Made by a program: the position numbers and the translations under genes. This document shows, in pieces, positions 24,594 to 33,602 of a DNA stretch of 64,000 nt (position 1 is its first letter; each line of letters opens with the position of its first letter). Source of the stretch: Thermoanaerobaculia bacterium (lineage in GTDB: Bacteria > Acidobacteriota > Thermoanaerobaculia > Multivoradales > J023); contig JAUIJL010000002.1 in the NCBI GenBank assembly GCA_030431255.1, forward strand, positions 186,001-250,000. The letters are read 5' to 3'. The notes under the pieces were generated by a model. That model was not told where the DNA came from. It ran no database searches and was given only the letters and a program-made list of their open reading frames with translations.

Positions 24594-25382
24594 TCAATCC
24601 CCAAAAGCCAGCAAATTCGGATCCGGAGACGATGTATGGCCGGCTCCGTCGCGGAGCTCGAAGCGCACGACGCGATCGCCTTTGGGAAAACAACACAATG
24701 TATTGCTTCCGGCGAAAACCTTCTGGTACCGCCGGAAGTCAATTTGATCCGGGCTCTCCAAAGCGGCATCGGTCCAAAATAGAAGCAGTGGCCCCTTGCC
24801 GGCGTCGGAAAACCGCAACTCCATCTCGATTTTTCGGTGGGCTTCTTCCGGCGCGGGATGCTCGTCCGGAAATGGAATATGGAAAAAGGCGGCGGTTAGG
24901 GTCACCGGCTCCTGCCACTCAGGCGGTTGCTCGTCCCGCGGCAAGGACACATACCAAACCACCCTCGCCGCCTCTTCCTTCAAGGTTTTCTCGTCGAAAG
25001 TCGGCTCTTCACCTGGATCTTCACTGGGCTCGTGACGCACGGTCGAGCGTAGGCGGTAGTAGGTCGACGGCTCGAGATCCTTCTGTGGAATGCCCTCGAC
25101 CAAACCCTGCGGCCCCGGCACGAATTTCACCGGCACGACCTCACCACTGAAGCTCACCAGCTCGAGCAAAGGCTTCTTGCCGAGCAGCATGGAAGTGTCA
25201 TAGCTGTCCTGCATGCCGCCGATGAAGACCAAGAACCGCAGGTTGGGTGGCACGGCTCCGTTGGCGGGAAAGGTCCACAAGCTCACACCTTCCACCGGCT
25301 GGTAAGACCTCGCCTCCGGGGTCGGCCATAGAACGACGAAGGCGAGAAACGTCAAGATGGAGCCGCGCAGGTGAATGCCCAT
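24594..25382 (-). CDS. Secreted protein of unknown function
   Basis: 262 residues from ATG 25382; a longer GTG start at 25421 would place 13 non-signal residues first and is less likely. Signal peptide MGIHLRGSILTFLAFVVLWP, cleavage near EARS. The mature protein is beta-rich without Cys clusters until 'NTLCCFPKGDRVVRFELRD' near the C-terminus. 'LEPSTYYRLRSTVRHEP' and 'WTFPANGAVPPNLRF' read like an Ig/FN3-type extracellular module. I do not recognise a family. It is divergent from the frameshifted gene at 25425. Confidence 0.65.
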   Translation of the reverse strand: MGIHLRGSILTFLAFVVLWPTPEARSYQPVEGVSLWTFPANGAVPPNLRFLVFIGGMQDSYDTSMLLGKKPLLELVSFSGEVVPVKFVPGPQGLVEGIPQKDLEPSTYYRLRSTVRHEPSEDPGEEPTFDEKTLKEEAARVVWYVSLPRDEQPPEWQEPVTLTAAFFHIPFPDEHPAPEEAHRKIEMELRFSDAGKGPLLLFWTDAALESPDQIDFRRYQKVFAGSNTLCCFPKGDRVVRFELRDGAGHTSSPDPNLLAFGD

Positions 25383-25424
25383 GCCCCATCTTAATGGATA
25401 CCTCTCCGCCGGCCGGACCACGGG

Positions 25425-25882
25425 ATGAAATCAATGCTCACCAACACGTGTCACACCCGCGCCTGGACGATCTTCGCGATGGCTTTGATGGTGCTTCTGG
25501 TCGCGCCGGCAATGGTCTCGGCCGACGAGCCGGCCCAGGACACCGTCGTTGAAGCCTCGCCCAGACGGCGGTCTTGGTGGACGCCGACGGGCTACCGACC
25601 GTGGTCTTTGTCGCCGGCAAACCCAACAACCTCGAATGCGAGCGCTGCAACTGCATCCAGCAGTCCACCCCGCCGACCACCCGCGTGGGCGCCACCTGCC
25701 TGAGGGCCCGCCAGAATGCCGCCGCGGCCGCCCGTGCTTTGGCGGTTTGCGCTCCCGAGAACCCCAGCTGCGGACCCGTCACCCACTCGGTGGCGCCCTG
25801 CCAGCCGCTCTCCGGTGGCGGCTACTCGGCCACGGCTACCGCCTACTATTCCTGCGAATACTGCATCAACATCTGCCAGTAA
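25425..25882 (+). pseudogene. Frameshifted secreted Cys-rich protein
   Basis: Frame 1 from ATG 25425 gives a good signal peptide (AWTIFAMALMVLLVAPAMVSA) and DEPAQDTVVEASP, then degenerates. The -1 frame from about 25553 gives AQTAVLVDADGLPTVVFVAG, then a Cys-rich part (CERCNCIQQ, CEYCINICQ) to TAA 25882. Adding one C to the CCC run at 25560-25562 joins them into one ~152-residue secreted protein with nine mature Cys. Either a sequencing error or a real one-base loss is possible. Confidence 0.65.
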
Positions 25883-25902
25883 ATCTGCGGATCTATCACG
25901 AG

Positions 25903-25935
25903 AGAGCCCGGGCGATGCCATGTCGTCCGGGCTCT
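25903..25935. terminator. Convergent terminator
   Basis: AGAGCCCGG(GCGA) pairs with (TCGT)CCGGGCTCT, followed by TTC. It lies between the + strand Cys-rich gene (stop 25882) and the - strand HTH gene (stop 25951), and could serve both. Confidence 0.65.
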
Positions 25936-25950
25936 TTCACGCGTCAACGG

Positions 25951-26136
25951 TCAGCGAAAAGACCGATAGTCGATGCCGAGCCGTTGGAGGCGACGGGCCA
26001 AGCCGTTGCGCGAGATGCCCAGGAGCTCAGCGGCACGATTCTGTCGCCCGTGGGCTCTGCGCAGGGCCTCGCGCAGCAGATCTTTTTCGAGCGATTGCAG
26101 ATGGGACTCGAGATGGAGGTCCACGGCGTCGTCCAT
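25951..26136 (-). CDS. Stand-alone Fis-type HTH protein
   Basis: 61 residues: 'LEKDLLREALRRAHGRQNRAAELLGISRNGLARRLQRLGI' is the Fis/NtrC C-terminal DNA-binding domain. Usually this is the last ~60 residues of a sigma-54 activator or a Fis/PrrA-like regulator. Upstream the frame stays open for ~25 codons of Ala/Ser repeats (SASASASA) back to a TAA with no good start, and no AAA+ domain is present. It may be a genuine mini-regulator or the remnant of a larger regulator. It lies 77 bp downstream of the solute-binding gene on the same strand. Confidence 0.65.
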   Translation of the reverse strand: MDDAVDLHLESHLQSLEKDLLREALRRAHGRQNRAAELLGISRNGLARRLQRLGIDYRSFR

Positions 26137-26213
26137 GGGCAGGGCGCAGCGGTCTGTTGCCGACGCCGAGGCCGATGCCGACGGGGTCGCCGAGACCGCC
26201 GGAATGGGTTAGG

Positions 26214-27062
26214 TCAAGGATCCGAGAGGATCAGATCCGCGCCCTCTTCGCCGAAATATTCGATCAACAGAGCCCGCAGCCGGTCGTCTTTTCTGAACGA
26301 CCTCAGGAATCGGCTCAAGGGTTTGGTCCACTTTGAGCCCTTGGTCAACGCGAAGGCGAAGTGCTCTCGGTCGGAGAGGGGCACCGTCACCCGCAAACCG
26401 GGATAGTCATTCATCAGCGCAAGCACTACCGCTGAGTCACAGGCCATGAAGTCTGCCCGTCCGTCGAGCACGGCTTGAAACATTTCGCGACTTGTTTTGA
26501 CCCACACTTTCTCGAGCTCGACGCCGATCGAATCGATGGCCTTGACGTATGTTGTGCCCGGAATGGTGACCACGGTCTTGCCGCGAAGCTGCTCGGGTCG
26601 AATGGTCTTCGCGCCCTCTTTTTCCACGGCCAAAATTCGCACCGGAAAATATCCGGGTGAGAAGTCGAGGCGCTTCTTCCTCTCCTCGGTGTAGGTAATC
26701 CGCGAGGCCCCCACGTCACACTTGCCTTGCTCCAGAAATTCCAGGACTTTTGGAAAGCTCCCCGGGTCCAAGTAGCGCATTTGGACTTTCTGGGACTCCG
26801 CGAACGCCGCCAACAAATCGAGCTCGAAACCCGCCCAATCGCCGTCTCCGTCGACCTGATAAAAGAAGGGGGGATCTCTCCGGAAACACACTTTCAGCTC
26901 CGGAAGCTCCGCCGTCACCCCGGCTTGCTGATCCGGCAGTCGGCCCTCGTCAGCCTGGCTCGTTAGAGCGAGCACGGGCAGGCCGAGCCACCACAGGCAG
27001 CCGAGGGCCGAGAAGAGGGCGAGCGTGCCGAGCTCGAGGGGGATCCGGTAAAAACGCGTCAT
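26214..27062 (-). CDS. Periplasmic amino-acid-type solute-binding protein
   Basis: 282 residues from ATG 27062; the upstream start at 27146 overlaps the RND gene and lacks signal character. Signal/anchor: IPLELGTLALFSALGCLWW. The mature domain starts 'ELKVCFRRDPPFFYQVDGDGDWAGFELDLLAAFAE' and contains 'CDVGASRITYTEERKKRLDFSPGYF' and 'LRGKTVVTIPGTTYVKAI', a type-2 periplasmic binding fold (SBP_bac_3). No permease or ATPase gene adjoins, so it may act as a sensor or an orphan component. It ends 77 bp upstream of the Fis-type gene. Confidence 0.85.
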   Translation of the reverse strand: MTRFYRIPLELGTLALFSALGCLWWLGLPVLALTSQADEGRLPDQQAGVTAELPELKVCFRRDPPFFYQVDGDGDWAGFELDLLAAFAESQKVQMRYLDPGSFPKVLEFLEQGKCDVGASRITYTEERKKRLDFSPGYFPVRILAVEKEGAKTIRPEQLRGKTVVTIPGTTYVKAIDSIGVELEKVWVKTSREMFQAVLDGRADFMACDSAVVLALMNDYPGLRVTVPLSDREHFAFALTKGSKWTKPLSRFLRSFRKDDRLRALLIEYFGEEGADLILSDP

Positions 27063-27123
27063 TTCGCGGTTTAGCTTAACCGAAATCTTGCTCCGCGAAA
27101 CAACACTACGACTCGCTGGTGCT

Positions 27124-30100
27124 CTACTCCCGAGCTTCACCCCCATAGAGCACCGGGACCACCACCAGGTTGAGCAGGGTGGAAGTGATCAGACCCCCGA
27201 GAATGACCTCCGCCATGGGGCTTTGAATCTCGTTGCCCGGAGCCCCCGAAGCGAGGACCAGCGGAATCAACGCGAAGCCCGCGGTGAGCGCGGTCATGAG
27301 AATCGGCGCCATCCTTTCCTCGGAGCCCTGACGCACGGCCTGGTCGAGGGGCATGCCGGACGCTCGCAGCCGTTGATAGTTGGTCACCAAGAGCACCCCG
27401 TTGCGGGTGGCGACGCCGAAGAGGGTGACGAAACCCACCAACGTGGCGATCGACAGCACACCTTCGCCGATGGCCACGGCGACCACTCCACCGACTAGGG
27501 CAAGAGGCAAGTTGACCAACACGATCCAAGTATCTCGATGGCTGCGCAGACCCACGAAGAGCAGGGCATACATGCTCACCAGGATCAACAGCACCAAGAA
27601 GCTCAAAGTGCGAACACTTCGCGCGGCTTCCTCGAATTGGCCACCGAACGTCACCAAATACCCTTCGGGCATCGATACCTGCGCGTCGACCGCGGCTTGG
27701 GCACGTTCTACGGTGCCGGCCAAATCGGTGCCGGACACGTTGGCGGTGATCATGGCCACCCGTTGGACGTTCTCCCGCCGCACCATGGACGGGCCGAGAT
27801 CTTGGCGGACCTCCGCCACCGAGCCCAACCGCAGCAGCTGCCCGGTCGGCGACATCACGGGCAAGGCGGCGAGCCCCTGTGGGTTCGAGCGCAGCTCGGG
27901 GGGCAAACGCACGGCCACGGTCGAGGTCAATCCGTCTTTCACGATCTCCCCCACCACAACCCCCTGGAAAAGGGCCTGGACCGCCTCCGACAGATCCGCG
28001 GCCCCGAGCCCGAAGCGCGCCATAGCGGAGCGATCGAAGTCGATCACCCATTGGGGAATCGCCGCCTGCTCTTGATTCGACAAATCGACGATGCCCGGCA
28101 CCGCGCCCAAAACCGACTCCACCTGCTTGGCCAGAGATCTCAAGACCGTGAGATCAGGACCGAAGACTTTGACTGCCAAGTTGGTTTTCGAGCCGGAGAT
28201 CATGTGGTCGATGCGATGGCTGATCGGTTGCCCGAAGGACACCGTGGCTCCCGGAACCGTCGCCACGGCGCGACGCATCTCCGCCACCAGCTCCTCCTTG
28301 GATTTGCCCTCCCCCAGGGATCTGAGCACCACCTCGAGCTCCGAGGCGTTGACGCCTTGAACGTGCTCATCCTTTTCAGCTCGCCCCGTGCGCCGACTGG
28401 TGGAGACGACCTCGGGGAAGCCCAGCAGAATCTCCTCGACCTGGCTCCCCAGACGATCGCTGTCCGCCAGGGGAGTGCCCGGTGGGCTGACCACGGAAAT
28501 GGTCAATGAGCCTTCATTGAACGACGGCAAGAAGCTCCGTCCGAGCCCCGCGATCAAAGGGATCGTCGCGACCACCACCAGCGCCGCGAAAGCCATCACC
28601 CACCGACGGTGTTTCAAGCACCCCGCCAGGGTCGGCCGATACCAGCGGTGGAGCTGCCTGAGCAGCCGGGGCTCGCGGGCTTCGAGCACCCCTGCCCCGC
28701 CGAGCCACCAGGAGCACAATACCGGCGTCAGGGTCAGGGCGATGCCCAGGGAGGCCACCAATGCGGCCATGAACGCCAAACCCAGGGGTCTCAGCAAGCG
28801 GCCTTCGAGACCGGGCAGGAAGAAAATCGGCAGGAACACCAGAAGAATAATCAGGGTGGCGAAGAGAATCGGGCTGACCACCTCGGTGGTGGCCACGGCC
28901 ACCACCTCACGGGGAGCTCGTCGGTCCGACTCCGGCTTTTGGTGCTCTTCTTTGAGCCTGCGGAAGACGTTCTCCACCGCGATGATGGCGTCATCCACCA
29001 AGAGGCCGATGGCGATGGTCAAACCACCCAGGGTCATGGTGTCGATGGACAGCCCCAAGGCGGTAATCACCAACACACCGACCACCAGGGACAAGGGAAT
29101 AGCAAGGGCCGAAATCAGGGTCGTCCGCAGGCTACCGAGGAAAAGGATCAGCACCAATACCACCAGGATCGCACCATCGCGCAGGGCATGGCTGACGTTG
29201 CGAATCGCTACCTCGATGAAGTCCGCCTGGCGAAAATTCTCTTTCTCAATCACGACTCCCGCCGGCAAGGTGTCTTGCAGGCGCTCTAGGGTTCGATCCA
29301 CTTGCGCGGTCAGGTCCAAGGTATTGACCCCGGGTTGCTTTTGCACCGAGAGGATGACCGCGGGCCGTTTGCCGTAGGAAGCCGTGCCGCGCGCCGGCTC
29401 CGCGCCCCAATCCACCTCCGCTACGTGTCCAACCCGGATGGGAATCCCGTCACGGGCTCGAATCACGGCCTGGGCGATATCTTCGGGGCCACGAGCTCGG
29501 CCGAGGCCGCGCACCAGGTATTCCTGGCCACCCTCGACGTGAAAACCCGCCGCGGGCTGACTGCTCGCCCGTTCTACCGCCGTCAACAGCTCCTTCAGGG
29601 TCACCCGATGCTGAGCCAAAGCCGCTGGACGAGCCGTCACCTCGAGCCGGCGGGTCTCGCCGCCGATGGGCGAAACCTGGGAAATGCCGGGGATCGACAA
29701 CAGCTGTCGACGCACCACGGTCTCGGCCAAACGCCGAAGCTCCATGGGAGAAATTCCGCTTTCTTCGCCCGCGGTCATGGCGACGAAGGTGATCTCTCCC
29801 ATGATCGAGGAAATGGGCCCGAGCTCGGGTCGGCCGGATTGGCCGGGCAGCTCCACCCGCTGCAGACGCTCGGTGACCGTCTGGCGGGCCCGATAAATAT
29901 CGGTGCCGCGATGAAATTCGACCCAGATCACGGAAATGCCGTCCGCCGAAACGGACCGCAGACGCCGCACCCCCGGGGAACCGTTGACCGCCGATTCGAT
30001 GGGAAAGGTCACCAACAGCTCCAGCTCCTCCGGTGCCAAACCCGGAGCCTCGGTGATCACCGTCACCGTGGGCGCGGAGAGATCCGGAAAGATGTCCACC

Positions 30101-30264
30101 GGCAGCCCGGCAATCCAGATCCCGCCGAGGGTAGTGATCAGCGCGGCCACCGCCAATACCAACCATCGGTGTCCGAGGGAGAATCGGATCAAACGCTCAA
30201 GGAATCCCATGTCACGCTTTTGTTCCATCGGCACCGCCTCTTCAGACATCGTTTTTTCAGACAT
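27124..30264 (-). CDS. Heavy-metal efflux RND permease (CusA/CzcA family)
   Basis: 1046 residues from ATG 30264, which has GAGGAG 9 nt upstream; another ATG at 30288 is possible. RND features in order are the first TM (HRWLVLAVAALITTLGGIWI), 'PDLSAPTVTVITEAPGLAPEELE', the porter domains, the TM4 segment 'SIDTMTLGGLTIAIGLLVDDAIIAVENVFRRL' and the second half with 'GRSFLPSFNEGSLTISVVSPPGTPL'. The C-terminal TMs end 'LNLVVVPVLYGG'. It exports metal cations from the periplasm or inner membrane, powered by protons (family knowledge). It is the last gene of an operon with adaptor, His-rich lipoprotein and TolC-like channel. The metal specificity cannot be read safely. Confidence 0.93.
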   Translation of the reverse strand: MSEKTMSEEAVPMEQKRDMGFLERLIRFSLGHRWLVLAVAALITTLGGIWIAGLPVDIFPDLSAPTVTVITEAPGLAPEELELLVTFPIESAVNGSPGVRRLRSVSADGISVIWVEFHRGTDIYRARQTVTERLQRVELPGQSGRPELGPISSIMGEITFVAMTAGEESGISPMELRRLAETVVRRQLLSIPGISQVSPIGGETRRLEVTARPAALAQHRVTLKELLTAVERASSQPAAGFHVEGGQEYLVRGLGRARGPEDIAQAVIRARDGIPIRVGHVAEVDWGAEPARGTASYGKRPAVILSVQKQPGVNTLDLTAQVDRTLERLQDTLPAGVVIEKENFRQADFIEVAIRNVSHALRDGAILVVLVLILFLGSLRTTLISALAIPLSLVVGVLVITALGLSIDTMTLGGLTIAIGLLVDDAIIAVENVFRRLKEEHQKPESDRRAPREVVAVATTEVVSPILFATLIILLVFLPIFFLPGLEGRLLRPLGLAFMAALVASLGIALTLTPVLCSWWLGGAGVLEAREPRLLRQLHRWYRPTLAGCLKHRRWVMAFAALVVVATIPLIAGLGRSFLPSFNEGSLTISVVSPPGTPLADSDRLGSQVEEILLGFPEVVSTSRRTGRAEKDEHVQGVNASELEVVLRSLGEGKSKEELVAEMRRAVATVPGATVSFGQPISHRIDHMISGSKTNLAVKVFGPDLTVLRSLAKQVESVLGAVPGIVDLSNQEQAAIPQWVIDFDRSAMARFGLGAADLSEAVQALFQGVVVGEIVKDGLTSTVAVRLPPELRSNPQGLAALPVMSPTGQLLRLGSVAEVRQDLGPSMVRRENVQRVAMITANVSGTDLAGTVERAQAAVDAQVSMPEGYLVTFGGQFEEAARSVRTLSFLVLLILVSMYALLFVGLRSHRDTWIVLVNLPLALVGGVVAVAIGEGVLSIATLVGFVTLFGVATRNGVLLVTNYQRLRASGMPLDQAVRQGSEERMAPILMTALTAGFALIPLVLASGAPGNEIQSPMAEVILGGLITSTLLNLVVVPVLYGGEARE

Positions 30265-30277
30265 CTCAGGTGGCTCC

Positions 30278-31873
30278 TCAGTGCACATGGCCGTGGGAAT
30301 TGCCGCTGGACATCAACGAGGAACGTCGGATGGCCGCGCCGCCCCGGCTGACCAATCTCTGCCCTGGCACCAAGCCTTCGACCAACAAACGATCCCCTTG
30401 GCGCTCCAAGATCCGTATTTGCTGACGCACGAAGCTTTCGCCGGTCAGCTGGAGGTAGACCACCGACACACCCCCATCGTCCACCACCGCGGAGGACGGA
30501 ATCGCAATGCCTTCCCGTTCCTCCCTGAGCAAAATCTGCGCGGTGACGGTGGTCCCGAGCACTAAACCCGGCGTCTGGGGGATTTCGACCAACACAGTGA
30601 CGGAGCCGCTCTCAGGAGACATTTCCGGTGCCACGGAGACCAAACGCGGGGCCGCCGATGGACGGATGGGACCGCGCTCCGGGTCGTCGATCACCAAGCC
30701 ACGAGCCCCGAGCCGGGCGAGGCGGTCGGCATCGGCCGGTGCCAAGGCGATCTCCAACCACAGCGGATCCGTGCGCACCAGCCGAATCAGAGGGTCCCCG
30801 GCATCGACGGTAGTGCCGGGCTTGACTTCCACCGTCGCCACCCGACCAGCAAAAGGGGCTCGCAGGCTGACGGCTTTGCCGGCACCACCACCAGCCCCAC
30901 TTCGAATGCTTTGGGCGGACTCCAAATCGGAGAAGGCGGCCCGATGCTCGGCGCTCAACACCTCGACCTCGACCTGAGCTTGTTCGACCTCTCTTCGGCT
31001 GACCGCCTCCAGCGCCAGCAGCTCCTCCAGGCGCCCCAGGCGGGTTTCAGCCTTCTTCAGCCGGGCGCCGAGCGTCGAGGCCTGCGCCTCGAGGGTCGAC
31101 AGGCTGCGATCTTCCGCCACCAACGGTGCCAATCTCAGCAGCGGCCGGCCTCGCTCGACCTCCAACCCGGGATAGGGCCACGGCCCTCCGGTCGACGTCA
31201 GCACTCCGCGCATGGACGCGCTGACCCAGGCGTCGCCACCCGCGGCGGGTCGAACGCGAGCCAATCCAGCGACGCTCCCGGCTATCCGTCCGCGACGAAC
31301 CCACTCGGTTCCGAGCTCGCTGCGCCATTGCTCTTCTTTGAGAAACGGCAGAGGTTGCCCCCCGTCGGTCGCGCCTCGGGGCGCCGGCGCGACCTTCAAA
31401 CCACCCGGTTTGAGGGGCTCACCGACGCGGACTTTCCCGCCCTGAATCTCTTCCGTGCCCGTGTCGTCGTGGATTCGAAAAAGCAGGTCGAAGATTCCGG
31501 TTGTTTCGGGCGTGACCGCGACGTTGAAGATTCCGGGCCGGGCCGGCTCGCTCGCGCCGAACACCTGCTCACCCGTGTCGCCGGACAACACCAGCTCCAC
31601 CTTGCCGGTGACCAGGGGCAGGAAACCCTCCAGGAGAGTTACATGGATATGGGCATCCGCCGACCGCCCGGCCACCAAGGGTCCGACCTCGGGGAAGATC
31701 TCAAAGCGTTTGCCCCACGCGGTGATCGACCAACTCTCACCCGAGACCTCGGACGCCGCCACACCGGTGGGCCGGTCCGTGGGGGAGTCCGCGCAGCCGG
31801 TGATCGGCACCAAGATCCAAGCCAAGGCGGCGATCCGCAGATAACGGCCCCATTTGGGATCAATGATCTCCAT
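30278..31873 (-). CDS. Efflux RND periplasmic adaptor lipoprotein
   Basis: 531 residues from ATG 31873; the longer frame to 32044 merely reads through the His-repeat gene in another phase. Signal peptide with lipobox ITGC (IAALAWILVPITGC). An extra N-terminal beta domain (~60-165) precedes the adaptor core. The core has a hairpin coiled coil ('STLEAQASTLGARLKKAETRLGRLEELLALEAVSRREVEQAQVEVEV') and lipoyl halves ('RAPFAGRVATVEVKPGTTVDAGDPLIRL'). It ends with a His-containing tail SSGNSHGHVH. The start overlaps the end of the His-rich lipoprotein gene by 14 nt, indicating coupling. It bridges the RND pump and the outer-membrane channel. Confidence 0.9.
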   Translation of the reverse strand: MEIIDPKWGRYLRIAALAWILVPITGCADSPTDRPTGVAASEVSGESWSITAWGKRFEIFPEVGPLVAGRSADAHIHVTLLEGFLPLVTGKVELVLSGDTGEQVFGASEPARPGIFNVAVTPETTGIFDLLFRIHDDTGTEEIQGGKVRVGEPLKPGGLKVAPAPRGATDGGQPLPFLKEEQWRSELGTEWVRRGRIAGSVAGLARVRPAAGGDAWVSASMRGVLTSTGGPWPYPGLEVERGRPLLRLAPLVAEDRSLSTLEAQASTLGARLKKAETRLGRLEELLALEAVSRREVEQAQVEVEVLSAEHRAAFSDLESAQSIRSGAGGGAGKAVSLRAPFAGRVATVEVKPGTTVDAGDPLIRLVRTDPLWLEIALAPADADRLARLGARGLVIDDPERGPIRPSAAPRLVSVAPEMSPESGSVTVLVEIPQTPGLVLGTTVTAQILLREEREGIAIPSSAVVDDGGVSVVYLQLTGESFVRQQIRILERQGDRLLVEGLVPGQRLVSRGGAAIRRSSLMSSGNSHGHVH

Positions 31874-32234
31874 GCTCCTCCCCTTCGCCGCGGCTGTGCT
31901 CCCCTTCGTCGTGGCTGTGGCCACCGTCACCATGGCTGTGCTCTTCACCATGGCTGTGCTCTTCACCATGGCTGTGCTCCCCTTCGCCGTGGCTGTGCTC
32001 TTCGCCACCATGGCTGTGGCTCTCCTGCTGGGAGACATCCTCATCGCTCAATCCCTGGTCACTGACCTCCTCGGGATAGGCCGGCTCGTAGGTGACCTCG
32101 CTTTCGGCGGAGTCGGCTCCGGCGGCTGTGGGAGCGGGATCCTCGGTGGGAGCCGACGGCTCGTTGGATCCAGAGCAAGCGGCCAGGGCGAGCAACAGAG
32201 CAGAGGCAAGAAAGACGATGTGCAAATTTTTCAT
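31860..32234 (-). CDS. His-rich metal-binding lipoprotein (HSHGE repeats)
   Basis: A 124-residue protein. Signal peptide MKNLHIVFLASALLLALAAC with lipobox LAAC. An acidic/Pro linker is followed by a C-terminal ~50 residues of repeats such as EEHSHGEGEHSHG, ending DEGEHSRGEGEEHGDH. Dense His/Glu repeats bind transition metals (Zn, Ni, Co, Cu) in related proteins. It sits between the TolC-like gene (ATGA overlap at 32231-32234) and the adaptor gene (14-nt overlap), so it is an integral part of the efflux operon. It probably buffers or delivers metal at the periplasmic face (inference). Confidence 0.88.
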   Translation of the reverse strand: MKNLHIVFLASALLLALAACSGSNEPSAPTEDPAPTAAGADSAESEVTYEPAYPEEVSDQGLSDEDVSQQESHSHGGEEHSHGEGEHSHGEEHSHGEEHSHGDGGHSHDEGEHSRGEGEEHGDH

Positions 32235-33541
32235 GGGGAGTCCTTTTCAGATGTAGATGGATGGGTGTCGGTACCTGTGGCCCGCTCGAGCTGCCACAAA
32301 GCCGCGAGGGCTTCTTGGTACAGCTCCAGGTAGGCCAGCTCGGATTCGCCGGCGGATCGATAAGTTTCCAGAAGATCTGTCAGCGATGTCTCACCCAGCT
32401 GGAACGCCGCTTCCGTGGCGTCGAGCATGGGTTTCACGTCCACTAAGCCGGCCAGGGCTCGTCGCGCAGCCGTGCTCAGCCGCTCGTAGGCCGCGGCATG
32501 ACCTCGGCGAGCCGAGCTCACTTGGCGGCGCGTCAGCTCCAGACGAGCTCGACGTGCGGAGACCTCAGCCTCCGCACTCGCTTCTTTGGCCCTTTGACGG
32601 GTGAAAAGCGGCACCGACCAGGTCAATCCAACGGTAGGCCCGTCTTCCGAGGAAAAGTCCGCTTGCTCCCGCAGCCACCCCAAGGTCAGCTCCGGTGAGC
32701 GGATGAATCGGCCCGCGGCCTGTCGTTCGAGCCGCGCCGCTTCCAGATTCCCTGTGGCGACGCGCAACAGAGGATGCTCCGAGTCGCTCGGTGGTGGTGC
32801 CGGCAGCTCCGGCAAGACCGGCACGGCCTCGATTGGAAGCTCGGGGTGCCAGGCGCTTATCGTCGAGCGGGCTCGCTCCGCTGCCGCGGCCGAAAGCTCC
32901 GCCTCAATCCGCAGACGATCCGAGGCCAGCCGTAGACGGCGGGTTTGGAGGCCCGAAGCCTCGCCGGCACGGGCCCGCTCGGCTTCACGTTCCGCTAGGG
33001 CGGAAACCCGCTTCGCCTGAGCCGAAAGAAGGTCGAAGCGGGCGGTGGCAAAGGCCCACTCAGCGAAGCTCTCCTTCATGCGCAAACGCAGGTCTAGACG
33101 GTCCAGCTCCACACTTGCGACAAGGGCCTCCAGCTCATGACGGCGAGCCTCGAGCCGGAATCCGCGATCGGCGTCGGGCAGCTGCCAGGAAAGCGTCCAT
33201 TCCGTGTGCTCAGCGGGTCCTTTCAAGTCCTCGCGCGCGAAACCCAACACCGGATCCGCGAGCTCACCTGCGGCCTCAGCTTCGGCACGGGCCCGTTTGA
33301 GGTCAGCTGTTCCGGCGGCCATCGCCGGATGGGCTTCATCCAGAATCGAAAGAAAATCTGCTTCGGTAAAGATGGCCGCTTCGACATCCGCTTCGGCAGC
33401 AGCAACCGACGAGGCGACAGCTGTCCCCTCAACGAGGCTCGCCGCAATGCTCCCCGCTTGCGCGGAGATCACGGCATCCTGTGCTGGGCCTACGGCAGCC
33501 AGCACAACCGGCAATAGGCCGGCCAACAATGAACAAGGCAT
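32231..33541 (-). CDS. TolC-family outer-membrane efflux channel
   Basis: A 436-residue protein with N-terminal signal MPCSLLAGLLPVVLAAVGPAQ. The OEP pattern is present twice: 'EADFLSILDEAHPAMAAGTADLKRARAEAEAAGEL' followed by long helices, and 'HPLLRVATGNLEAARLERQAAGRFIRSPELTLGWLRE'. It ends 'AAFQLGETSLTDLLETYRSAGESELAYLELYQEALAALWQLERATG'. It forms the trimeric duct of the metal efflux pump. It overlaps the His-rich lipoprotein start by 4 nt and lies 61 nt after the His-rich exported protein. Confidence 0.9.
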   Translation of the reverse strand: MPCSLLAGLLPVVLAAVGPAQDAVISAQAGSIAASLVEGTAVASSVAAAEADVEAAIFTEADFLSILDEAHPAMAAGTADLKRARAEAEAAGELADPVLGFAREDLKGPAEHTEWTLSWQLPDADRGFRLEARRHELEALVASVELDRLDLRLRMKESFAEWAFATARFDLLSAQAKRVSALAEREAERARAGEASGLQTRRLRLASDRLRIEAELSAAAAERARSTISAWHPELPIEAVPVLPELPAPPPSDSEHPLLRVATGNLEAARLERQAAGRFIRSPELTLGWLREQADFSSEDGPTVGLTWSVPLFTRQRAKEASAEAEVSARRARLELTRRQVSSARRGHAAAYERLSTAARRALAGLVDVKPMLDATEAAFQLGETSLTDLLETYRSAGESELAYLELYQEALAALWQLERATGTDTHPSTSEKDSP

Positions 33542-33602
33542 AGGTGCTCCAATTTGTCAGCTTTCGGTTTTCGGCTCACGACGAGCCGACCTCAGCTGAA
33601 AA

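Noticed and set aside
28388-29377. A long + strand ORF opposite the RND permease.
   Set aside because: Arg/Thr/Ser-rich antisense translation of a well-supported gene.
31874-32044. N-terminal extension of the efflux adaptor (STAMVKSTAMVK repeats).
   Set aside because: It is the His-repeat lipoprotein gene read in another phase; the adaptor's own signal peptide and lipobox start at 31873.
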